Source: Candidatus Bathycorpusculum fermentans (lineage in GTDB: Archaea > Thermoproteota > Bathyarchaeia > Bathyarchaeales > Bathycorpusculaceae). Taken from it: 16,615 nt of DNA. Positions 1 to 7,544 of this stretch are shown in pieces. The stretch spans positions 1 to 16,615 of the forward strand of contig WRGM01000150.1 in the NCBI GenBank assembly GCA_009787175.1, written 5' to 3'. The notes under the pieces were generated by a model. The model did not search any database. It saw nothing but the letters and a program-made list of their open reading frames with translations, and was not told the DNA's origin. A program made the position numbers and the translations under genes. The stretch's first letter is position 1; each line of letters begins with the position of its first letter.

Positions 1-79
1 CATCTGACACTTACCGTCACCATATTAATCACATCACAAAGTGATCAAATACACACTACCAACTTAATAAACTAGTTTG
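1..79. other. Left flank beyond the array's distal end
   Basis: This AT-rich stretch holds no gene that I can support. It contains a 5-bp inverted repeat with a 3-base loop (ATCAC/GTGAT, 33-45). A perfect 10-bp palindrome, AAACTAGTTT (69-78), sits directly against the decayed terminal repeat. Pre-crRNA transcription would end somewhere here, but I see no clear terminator. Confidence 0.5.
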
Positions 80-116
80 AGACATGACCTTTTTCTGGTG
101 GATTTCCGTTTCGGGC
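80..116 (-). repeat. Degenerate terminal (trailer-end) CRISPR repeat
   Basis: From CCTTTTTCTGG to the GGGC end (88-116) this copy is identical to the consensus. Its first 8 bases (80-87, agacatga) match none of the 8 consensus bases. In crRNA sense the 3' handle is lost and the rest is kept. This is the usual state of a repeat at the leader-distal end and fixes the array's polarity. Confidence 0.9.
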
Positions 117-2597
117 TGCGATTAAACAAAAAAGTTGTATCAAAAAATAAGTTTCAATCCTTTTTCTGGTGGATTTCCGTTTCGGGCGACCAACCAATAC
201 CGAACCAAAAGAAATCATTCTCGTTTCAATCCTTTTTCTGGTGGATTTCCGTTTCGGGCTACTGGTGAAGTAGAACCCAAAAAGAAAACTATAACGTTTC
301 AATCCTTTTTCTGGTGGATTTCCGTTTCGGGCAGGAACCATAACTAATGGAGATATGCTATATGTTTGTTTCAATCCTTTTTCTGGTGGATTTCCGTTTC
401 GGGCTGATTTATGGCGAAGTTCAATTTTCTAGTACAACTCGTTTCAATCCTTTTTCTGGTGGATTTCCGTTTCGGGCTGTATCTCAAAATTTTCATCTTG
501 AGCATTAATACCAGTTTCAATCCTTTTTCTGGTGGATTTCCGTTTCGGGCACGAAAAGGTTTTCGACTACACGACGATTCTGATAAGTTTCAATCCTTTT
601 TCTGGTGGATTTCCGTTTCGGGCTTAACGTATCACCTTTATTATACTGAGCTTCAATCTGTTTCAATCCTTTTTCTGGTGGATTTCCGTTTCGGGCATTT
701 TCGGCGTAGCACTTTTCGCAACCAGATGGATGTTTCAATCCTTTTTCTGGTGGATTTCCGTTTCGGGCGAAGTTTTTCGGATGGAGAGACGGCACAGTTG
801 TTTAGTTTCAATCCTTTTTCTGGTGGATTTCCGTTTCGGGCAGTATTCAAACTACCCTCTGACTATTCCACAGCGGCTTGTTTCAATCCTTTTTCTGGTG
901 GATTTCCGTTTCGGGCTACGTCTCAGCCATGCTAAGACCAGTGTCCATATTGTTTCAATCCTTTTTCTGGTGGATTTCCGTTTCGGGCTCAGGAGGAACC
1001 ATTAGCATCGGCGATAACGCATGTTTCAATCCTTTTTCTGGTGGATTTCCGTTTCGGGCACAAGCAGCCACCATTACATCAATCTCATTCTGTTTGTTTC
1101 AATCCTTTTTCTGGTGGATTTCCGTTTCGGGCCTGCATATGAAAAAATCATATCTAAGAAGAATGTTGTTTCAATCCTTTTTCTGGTGGATTTCCGTTTC
1201 GGGCGAAAGTTTATGCAGTTGTCGCGAGACTTGATTAGCGAGTTTCAATCCTTTTTCTGGTGGATTTCCGTTTCGGGCCCGGTTATAAGCAATATATAGG
1301 AGATGAAAGCTAATGGTTTCAATCCTTTTTCTGGTGGATTTCCGTTTCGGGCAAGCCTTTGGGGATGAGCTTATCATCCCCTCACCTTAGTTTCAATCCT
1401 TTTTCTGGTGGATTTCCGTTTCGGGCTGTATACCACCATGATAATCACATGACCAAGAATTATGTTTCAATCCTTTTTCTGGTGGATTTCCGTTTCGGGC
1501 TACTTAATTGGTAAAAATAGCATCCGCCATAAGTCAGTTTCAATCCTTTTTCTGGTGGATTTCCGTTTCGGGCAAAAATAACCCTAAAATACCAATTAAG
1601 CCTAAAACACGTTTCAATCCTTTTTCTGGTGGATTTCCGTTTCGGGCACTACGGCTACATAACACATTTGCAATGCAGCGACAGTTTCAATCCTTTTTCT
1701 GGTGGATTTCCGTTTCGGGCTATGAAGAAATCCCATGCCGAGAAGGCTGGGAAATCATGTTTCAATCCTTTTTCTGGTGGATTTCCGTTTCGGGCGATTG
1801 CCCAAACTCGCCCCGTTAAACTTGATGTCGTGTTTCAATCCTTTTTCTGGTGGATTTCCGTTTCGGGCGACTGCGAGAGCGCCAGCTGCGAGGGTAACGC
1901 CTGGTTTCAATCCTTTTTCTGGTGGATTTCCGTTTCGGGCAACGGATGGGTAAGCTACGATAATGCATATTCTAATGTTTCAATCCTTTTTCTGGTGGAT
2001 TTCCGTTTCGGGCATGCTACACAAAGTCCATCTAATCCACTTTTTAGTGTTTCAATCCTTTTTCTGGTGGATTTCCGTTTCGGGCTGAAAGTTGGATAAC
2101 TTCTGAAGTAGCTGGTACAGGTTTCAATCCTTTTTCTGGTGGATTTCCGTTTCGGGCGTCAGTAATGCTGATAGAAACATTACTTCTATACCCTGTTTCA
2201 ATCCTTTTTCTGGTGGATTTCCGTTTCGGGCCTTCTGAAGTAGCTGGCACAGCAACTTGGAATCTAACAGTTTCAATCCTTTTTCTGGTGGATTTCCGTT
2301 TCGGGCCGCCATGGGCATCAAACAACTTGATGTAAATGCACAGTTTCAATCCTTTTTCTGGTGGATTTCCGTTTCGGGCATTTCGGTAACAGTCACTCGG
2401 AATACCTCTCCTATAGTTTCAATCCTTTTTCTGGTGGATTTCCGTTTCGGGCGACTTTTTGTGTAATTATTACTGATACTGAAGGACGGTTTCAATCCTT
2501 TTTCTGGTGGATTTCCGTTTCGGGCAGGGATATCAAATACTCTGGGGACGCGTACACTACGTTTCAATCCTTTTTCTGGTGGATTTCCGTTTCGGGC
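80..2597 (-). CRISPR. CRISPR array, 35 repeats / 34 spacers, type I-B
   Basis: The repeat is 37 nt. On the plus strand it begins GTTTCAATCC and ends GTTTCGGGC, and by eye 34 of 35 copies are identical. Spacers are 34-38 nt and all different. Orientation is minus for three reasons: the reverse complement ends in ATTGAAAC, the usual type I 5' handle; the only decayed repeat is at the left end (80-116); and an AT-rich leader with a TATA-like box lies to the right, between array and cas4. The newest spacer is therefore 2526-2560 and the oldest 117-150. In crRNA sense, AATCC and GGATT can form a 5-bp stem around a 10-nt loop just before the handle, a weak hairpin for Cas6. Cas6, Cas8b, Cas7, Cas5, Cas3, Cas1, Cas2 and Cas4 are all encoded next to it. 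Confidence 0.99.
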
Positions 2598-2750
2598 AGT
2601 CATATTTTTGAGGTTTATTTGCTATTTTACGGCATTTCATAGGTTGTTTTTAGTGTTTCATGTTGTTATTGCTTATTTATTCGCGCCTTTATAAGGATGC
2701 GCTTGTTAACTCTTGTTAGTTAATAGTTTCTGCGAACATATTTATGTAGC
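2598..2750 (-). promoter_or_regulatory. CRISPR leader with candidate pre-crRNA promoter
   Basis: This 153-base AT-rich stretch has no gene and lies between the cas4 stop and the first repeat. Read on the minus strand, CCTTATAAAGG (2696-2686) is a good archaeal TATA-like box. A start about 26 bases downstream (near 2665) would give a 5' leader of roughly 65-70 nt before the first repeat. Just upstream of the box is a tandem 10-mer (plus strand 2702-2711 and 2712-2721, cttgttaact/cttgttagtt), a possible factor or integration-anchoring site. Function is inferred from position and motifs. Confidence 0.7.
2702..2721. repeat. Tandem 10-bp direct repeat in the leader
   Basis: Two adjacent 10-mers, CTTGTTAACT and CTTGTTAGTT, differ at one base. 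They lie upstream of the TATA-like box of the leader in the direction of pre-crRNA transcription. A binding site for a transcription factor or an adaptation accessory factor is possible but not shown. Confidence 0.5.
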
Positions 2751-3326
2751 CTAAGTTGTGGGGCATATTTTTCGGTAACAGCAGTTTATGCATCGGTCGT
2801 CATGTTTTGAGTATGGCATGTTACCTGTTGTTATGATGTTGTTTGTTTTTTGTAGTATCTTTAATGCGTTTTGTTTGATTTTTTCAGTAATGTTGATGGG
2901 TATCTCTGTCCTTTCTGTTTTATCAAAAATTACTATAGCTTTTTTGACTTGTTTTCCAGTGTTTTCTTCGGCTAAAATGGCAAGTAGACCAAGTTGCGTT
3001 TTTAGTGTTGTCCCTATTAAGATGTAGTCAGAGTATTTGCGTTCTATTAGTAGTATTTCTTTTTCTGTTTCTATAGCTTCGTCGATTTTTCCTGAGAATG
3101 AATGTTTTTTTGAGTAAAGGAGAAGTTCAGTCTGTTTGGTACCGTCTAAATGTTTTATTTTATAGTTTTTGTTGGTGGTTGCGTGTCTGCTGTGGAAAGC
3201 GCGTCCAGTTTGGACGGTCCCACGTTTGCCTTCTCTTTGGTCAATGCCAAGTACTAGTTGAAAGTAGGTAAATCGTGGGCAGAATGCATATTCTACTGCG
3301 TTTGTTACATTGAGGCAGTTGCTCAA
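2751..3326 (-). CDS. cas4: Cas4, RecB-like Fe-S nuclease of spacer acquisition
   Basis: Cas4 trims prespacers and helps Cas1-Cas2 choose PAM-flanked DNA. The 191-residue length is typical. Four cysteines fit an Fe-S cluster: C16 in YAFCPR and C179, C182 and C188 in the C-terminal CINCCYRKIC (C183 is extra). The RecB-type nuclease core shows GKIDE (79-83) and ERK (95-97). The usual QxxxY motif reads Q111-L-G-L-L, so its tyrosine is replaced. The start is TTG (3326-3324), overlapping the cas2 stop by 4 bases (TTGA); the N-terminus then fits the family. It is the last gene of the cas operon and abuts the CRISPR leader, so one transcript could read from cas into the leader. Assignment is firm; retained nuclease activity is inferred. 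Confidence 0.96.
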   Translation of the reverse strand: MSNCLNVTNAVEYAFCPRFTYFQLVLGIDQREGKRGTVQTGRAFHSRHATTNKNYKIKHLDGTKQTELLLYSKKHSFSGKIDEAIETEKEILLIERKYSDYILIGTTLKTQLGLLAILAEENTGKQVKKAIVIFDKTERTEIPINITEKIKQNALKILQKTNNIITTGNMPYSKHDDRCINCCYRKICPTT

Positions 3327-3619
3327 AGGACCATGCTCTCCAAATTATTAGCGACATATTCTTTGTCAAATCCATAACCGATTATGGTAACTTTTCCAAA
3401 GCATTTTTGGCATGCTAAAATAAGATATACTGACTCATTTTCTCCAGTTATTTTTTTAAGAGTTTCTATAAGATCTTTTTTCTGTTGTGAAGATAAAGAA
3501 CCACAGAAAACGCTTTCCTGTATACGAACAAATCCTATGTTTTTTAATGCTTGAATGGTACGTGTCCGAGTTCTATTATCAGAAATATCGTAAACTGCAT
3601 AGTACATATTTGACTTCAA
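3323..3619 (-). CDS. cas2: Cas2, structural partner of Cas1
   Basis: Cas2 is a small ferredoxin-fold protein whose dimer bridges two Cas1 dimers in the integrase complex. The 98 residues contain the family signature AVYDISDNRTR near the N-terminus, with the conserved aspartate in YDI. The start is probably TTG at 3619: GAGGGG (plus strand 3626-3631, inside the last cas1 codons) sits 6 bases upstream, a good Shine-Dalgarno spacing. The next in-frame ATG (3607) would give a typical MYYAVYD start but has no ribosome-binding site at the right distance. The gap to cas1 is 3 bases, and the stop overlaps cas4 by 4 bases, so translation of the three adaptation genes looks coupled. Confidence 0.96.
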   Translation of the reverse strand: MKSNMYYAVYDISDNRTRTRTIQALKNIGFVRIQESVFCGSLSSQQKKDLIETLKKITGENESVYLILACQKCFGKVTIIGYGFDKEYVANNLESMVL

Positions 3620-3622
3620 GAC

Positions 3623-4579
3623 TTACCCCTCTTTTGTAAATGTAGCTATTATTTTTCGGCAATAAAGCCAACTTTCCTTCTCTACAGTAGCAGCAGCGTC
3701 TTGTCTGTAAGCGCTGATTACTGCACTTCGTCCTTCTTTATCTAGAAAAACGCTTAAAGGCGCATCGTCTAAAGAGGTAAACCAAGAGTTTTTCACGTAT
3801 TTTTTTGTAAATAGCTTTACTGCGATACGGTCAACTTTAGCTCTAAATAGTTCGATTAAGTCAAAAACTAAAGTTGGTTTACCATAAGAGTCAGCATGGT
3901 ATAAACCGGCATTTGGGTCTAAACCGCTTAGTATAACAATTTTTTCAACGCTTGAATATGTAATGCCATAGATATAATTGAGCACTGCGTTGAATTTATC
4001 TTGAGCAGGCTGTCTGCTTCTCTCTTTGAAGGCATACTTTTTAGGTAGAATAGATGATAAAGCTGAGAAATATTCAGCAGCAGCAAAACCTTCAACCCCC
4101 AAAAGAGTCTGCTTAAAAGAGGGGGAATATTTAAGATGACTTAGAGTCTGCAAGGATTTGTTTATGGCTTTTATGGCATTATTTAGTGTTTCATTAGGGG
4201 TTTTTCGGTTGTTTTTAAGATCTGTTAGAAACTTTTTTTGTGACCTAAGTTTGCAGGCTACTATATCCTTAGATATTTTAAACGCTACAAGAGTATTTTG
4301 GTGAAGATATTGCTTACGTCTATGCTCAGTTGCTCGACCGGGAGTACTTGCCCAAAATCTTCCAAACGGTTTACCTGACCATTCAGCTAATACTAATTGA
4401 ATATTTTTCTCTAAACAGAGGGCAACCGCTTGAGTACTAACGAGGGCATTAGCAGTTACTAGTACAGTATCAATTTTTTCGGCAGGAATCTCTACTGGCT
4501 TAACATTAGGAGCCTGTATAATGAAACATTCATGACTTCGCTTTAGCACACTACCATGTACACTTATTTCAACAATCAT
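3623..4579 (-). CDS. cas1: Cas1, CRISPR integrase
   Basis: Cas1 is the metal-dependent endonuclease/integrase that inserts new spacers at the leader-repeat junction. At 318 residues it is normal length. The metal-binding set is visible: E163 in LLGVEGFAAAEY, H228 in GLYHADSYGKP and D240 in LVFDLIEL, with H-to-D spacing 12 as in the family. The N-terminal beta-rich dimerisation domain includes the VNxALVST-like stretch near residues 40-50. The ATG overlaps the cas6 stop by 4 bases (ATGA), and cas2 follows after 3 bases. No damage is seen, so adaptation should be active, in line with a long array of identical repeats. Confidence 0.98.
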   Translation of the reverse strand: MIVEISVHGSVLKRSHECFIIQAPNVKPVEIPAEKIDTVLVTANALVSTQAVALCLEKNIQLVLAEWSGKPFGRFWASTPGRATEHRRKQYLHQNTLVAFKISKDIVACKLRSQKKFLTDLKNNRKTPNETLNNAIKAINKSLQTLSHLKYSPSFKQTLLGVEGFAAAEYFSALSSILPKKYAFKERSRQPAQDKFNAVLNYIYGITYSSVEKIVILSGLDPNAGLYHADSYGKPTLVFDLIELFRAKVDRIAVKLFTKKYVKNSWFTSLDDAPLSVFLDKEGRSAVISAYRQDAAATVEKESWLYCRKIIATFTKEG

Positions 4580-5256
4580 AATAATGCGCGCCTTATAGTA
4601 CCAAACCCTTTCGAAACACTCTTACCCAAACCAATAAAATCCGGTAAATCAACATTTAGAAAGAACCGCGCTGTAAACGCTTCAAAAGGATTTCCATGAG
4701 CACTCACACAAAAAGAGCGAAAAGACACAATATAAGCTTCAATGCGATAATCAACAAAAATACCCAACCCCTTAAGACAACTTAAAGTATTACCCACTAA
4801 AATCTTTTCCAAAAACACTTTCTGCGCCTCCCTATCACAATATTTAAAATTAGAATAATTAACCTCATTAAGCGCAAGCCAAGGCGTAACAAAATCATAA
4901 CAACAACCAACATTGCGTACAATCCAAGTGGATAAAGTCATCTCTTGACTATCAACCCTAAAACTTCCTCGTCGTGTCGAAATACTATCCACAACAGATA
5001 ATTTATTCATAAGTACACTAGCATAATCCTGAAAACCGAGAACCAATAAATCACTATTAACCCGTTTATACTGAACTAACGGGTAATGATAAGACCGCTC
5101 AGAATGATGATGAAACTCTACATCATCAACAAAAAGACTACCAAGAAAACCTCTAAGTTTAACCGCTGAGATATAATCTTGATCTGATACGTTAAGCTTA
5201 ACCCTGCATATTTTAACGGTATACTCTTTTGTTTGTTGGTCAACCTCTTTAGTCAT
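4576..5256 (-). CDS. cas6: Cas6 (Cas6b-like) pre-crRNA endoribonuclease
   Basis: Cas6 cuts pre-crRNA within each repeat to leave the 8-nt ATTGAAAC handle. I choose the ATG at 5256 (226 residues): GGTGA lies 4 bases upstream and its ATGA overlaps the cas3 stop. An ATG 12 bases further up (5268) is possible. The C-terminal glycine-rich loop GLGKSVSKGFGT (about residues 209-220) is the Cas6 hallmark. A histidine cluster FHHH at 49-51 plus H57 matches the placement of catalytic histidines in methanogen Cas6b proteins. Placement between cas3 and cas1 is unusual, since type I-B cas6 is commonly first. Its coding strand is G+T-rich whereas the cas4 coding strand is A+C-rich, so its history may differ from its neighbours. 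The family is firm; catalytic residues are inferred. Confidence 0.93.
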   Translation of the reverse strand: MTKEVDQQTKEYTVKICRVKLNVSDQDYISAVKLRGFLGSLFVDDVEFHHHSERSYHYPLVQYKRVNSDLLVLGFQDYASVLMNKLSVVDSISTRRGSFRVDSQEMTLSTWIVRNVGCCYDFVTPWLALNEVNYSNFKYCDREAQKVFLEKILVGNTLSCLKGLGIFVDYRIEAYIVSFRSFCVSAHGNPFEAFTARFFLNVDLPDFIGLGKSVSKGFGTIRRALL

Positions 5257-7544
5257 TTTTTCACCCATTTATCCAGTCCCACTTTTGGATCATATACATA
5301 ATCAAGCTCTTCTTTTTTAGGTAAAAAAATGCCCATATCAAGCAGGTCGGCATCAAGCAGATCCGCTAAATTATCAATTTTCTCAACAGAACTGGGAAGT
5401 TGAGCCATAGAGTTAGCATATAGAGTATAGAGTTTTTCTCTTTTCTTACTTGTATCCGAAGATAAAAATTGTTGCCTAATTCCATCATATTCTTGAGGAG
5501 TTGGTATGAGCAGGGGATCACCTAATTGGGCAGGCAGAGCATTCTTTTTAACAAAAGCCCAAACTTCATCAAAATCTAGTTTTTTCATTTTATCATATAG
5601 GTTATCGGCTAACGTTTTGTTACTCAAATTTTTAGTTGTAATTGTCTTATAGTACTCAGGTAATTTTTCGTAGAGAACTTTAGAGCAGGTTATATTTGGT
5701 ATAAGAAGTTTTGTTTCGTTTACTTCAAGCTCACTGTAAGGCTTATGGTCATCGTCATATCTAAAAACGGTAAGCACTGGATCATTGCATTCGCCTTCAC
5801 GACTAAGTCGTCCCATAGCCTGTACAATATTATCTAAAGGTGCCATCTCCCTATACATACGGCTAAAACTTACATCCACACCTGCCTCTAAAACCTGTGT
5901 TGAAACCACTGTTACAGGTTCTTTGCCTCTAAGATTTCTTTGGATAATGTTACCCCTGTCGCATTTCTTTATACCTGAAGACAAATAAAGCGTGTCAGAT
6001 TTGAGTGCTGATATTTGCTCAAAGAAATTCAATGCTTTACGTCGTGTGTTGAATAAAAATACTGTACGAGCCTTATCCTCAAGAAGTGTGACTTCATCAG
6101 CATTCAAGGTAGACTTGTATTCTATTCGTTTTACAGTCATTTGCATGTATGTTTCTTCTAACGCTTTATGAGTTCTAAGGGTGGGCAAGTTTCGCAGTTC
6201 ATCAGGTATAGTAGCGCTGACCAGAAGTATTTTTGAGCTATATTTGGTAGCAATCGCCTTGAGTAGAGCTATTATGTTTGGGAGCAGAAGTTTAGGTATT
6301 GTCTGAATTTCGTCAATTATAAGAAAAGAATTCTTAAAAGCTAATAGCTTTCTCTTATCAGAAGGTGTATTTGAATAAAGCACCATTAACAGTCTTTGAG
6401 TTGTAGTTATTATTAATTGTTTATTAAATGATTCTCTCTCGAAATATTCTATAGTTTTAAAAAATTCGGGACCCTCAGCGTCATCATCGAACAAAGCGCC
6501 AAAATCTTTTGATTGCCTTTTCTTAAGCAAGCTGCCAGTAAAGGCATGGTTATAAACTAACACTTGGTCAGTATCATCTTGATTGAGAACAGAAGCATCT
6601 TTTTGTGCACCAGAGAGTTTATCCTCAAAATCATCAGTGAGAGCCAATAGCGGGGAAAAATAAAAAACTCTATCAAATTTTTGAATACTTGAAAGCTTGT
6701 TAACGATGTCTAGAAACATCTTAGTTTTACCTATACCAGTAGGAGCTTTAAGAATTAACAAATTATCTTGAAAACTATTTTCAGAAAGAACATACTTTTG
6801 AAAAGCCATTCGAACATCAGATAATCGAGAACCTTGTCTTACCAGTACACTTGTGTCTAAATTAATATTAAAAGTAGGTAGCGTCCAGTCTTTAAAAAAG
6901 CTTCCACGGTCGGCTTGAATAAGAGCTGAGAACACTGACGAAAAATCCAAAAAAGCCAAAACAGAATCGCCTTCAGAAACAAACTCATCCTCAGTACAGG
7001 GTATATTTCGAAACCTGCGCAAACACTTGTCCCAAGCTAAATTTTTGAATTCCTCACTATTTCTTACTTGCTGACTAAAACGTTGTAGATTATCGCATGT
7101 CCCGGCAAGACTTTTCTCAAAACGTTCCGGATCACGTTTAATGTATTCTAAACTTTTAGTGAATTGGGTAAGTTTTGAATGATGCCCAGCCACTGCAAAA
7201 AGTGCCTGTTTCTGAGCACATTCTGACAAAAACGGTACATTAAGCAATCTATGAGCCGCTAAAGCTGAAAAAATTGCGTGCGCTCTAATGTAGTCACTAT
7301 TAACCTGCCCAGTTAAGAAGAGCATCTGATAATATGGATTAAGTTTACCAACATCATGAAGCAAACCAGCATAAAACGCTACATCTCCCAAACCCAAACT
7401 TGCCGCTAACTCTTGAGCTTTTTGTGCCGTTTTTAAAGAATGCTCAAGTAAGCCGGAGTTATTACCCTCAGAAGTCTTTGGGCGCGACAAGAAATACTCG
7501 GAATCATCGACCAAACTTTTAACACTCCAATCTAAAAAAGACAT
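5253..7544 (-). CDS. cas3: Cas3 HD nuclease-helicase
   Basis: Cas3 is recruited by target-bound Cascade to unwind and shred DNA. Of 763 residues, the N-terminal HD nuclease domain shows H35, H63-D64 with K67 (LLHDVGK), H89 and H121-H122, a full metal-site set. The SF2 helicase follows: Walker A KAPTGIGKT (266-274), Walker B IIDEIQ (409-414), motif III SATIP (443-447), motif V STQVLEAGVDV (548-558) and motif VI QAMGRLSR (575-582). Both activities are on one polypeptide with no frameshift. The start overlaps the end of cas5 by 13 bases, and the stop is coupled to the cas6 start. Its place after cas5 and before cas6 fits interference genes first, then processing and adaptation. Confidence 0.98.
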   Translation of the reverse strand: MSFLDWSVKSLVDDSEYFLSRPKTSEGNNSGLLEHSLKTAQKAQELAASLGLGDVAFYAGLLHDVGKLNPYYQMLFLTGQVNSDYIRAHAIFSALAAHRLLNVPFLSECAQKQALFAVAGHHSKLTQFTKSLEYIKRDPERFEKSLAGTCDNLQRFSQQVRNSEEFKNLAWDKCLRRFRNIPCTEDEFVSEGDSVLAFLDFSSVFSALIQADRGSFFKDWTLPTFNINLDTSVLVRQGSRLSDVRMAFQKYVLSENSFQDNLLILKAPTGIGKTKMFLDIVNKLSSIQKFDRVFYFSPLLALTDDFEDKLSGAQKDASVLNQDDTDQVLVYNHAFTGSLLKKRQSKDFGALFDDDAEGPEFFKTIEYFERESFNKQLIITTTQRLLMVLYSNTPSDKRKLLAFKNSFLIIDEIQTIPKLLLPNIIALLKAIATKYSSKILLVSATIPDELRNLPTLRTHKALEETYMQMTVKRIEYKSTLNADEVTLLEDKARTVFLFNTRRKALNFFEQISALKSDTLYLSSGIKKCDRGNIIQRNLRGKEPVTVVSTQVLEAGVDVSFSRMYREMAPLDNIVQAMGRLSREGECNDPVLTVFRYDDDHKPYSELEVNETKLLIPNITCSKVLYEKLPEYYKTITTKNLSNKTLADNLYDKMKKLDFDEVWAFVKKNALPAQLGDPLLIPTPQEYDGIRQQFLSSDTSKKREKLYTLYANSMAQLPSSVEKIDNLADLLDADLLDMGIFLPKKEELDYVYDPKVGLDKWVKK
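5261..5265 (-). promoter_or_regulatory. Shine-Dalgarno deciding the cas6 start
   Basis: On the minus strand GGTGA (5265-5261) lies 4 bases before the ATG at 5256. The same GTGA-plus-4 arrangement precedes the chosen cas7 ATG (GTGAT, 9303-9299, then ATG at 9294). The motif complements the archaeal 16S rRNA 3' end and favours these starts over the longer alternatives. Confidence 0.65.

Noticed and set aside
1501..1610. Adjacent spacers 1501-1536 and 1574-1610 share 11 bases in opposite orientation (cttaattggta)
   Set aside because: An 11-base AT-rich match among 34 spacers can arise by chance and the flanks do not extend it.
77..2642. Many short open frames on both strands encoding repeated peptides such as FNPFSGGFPFRA or FQSFFWWISVSG
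   Set aside because: They are translations of the CRISPR repeat in its reading frames, interrupted by spacers; no gene signals.
2788..3027. Plus-strand open frame of 79 codons opposite cas4
   Set aside because: Shadow of cas4 on the opposite strand; no family features.
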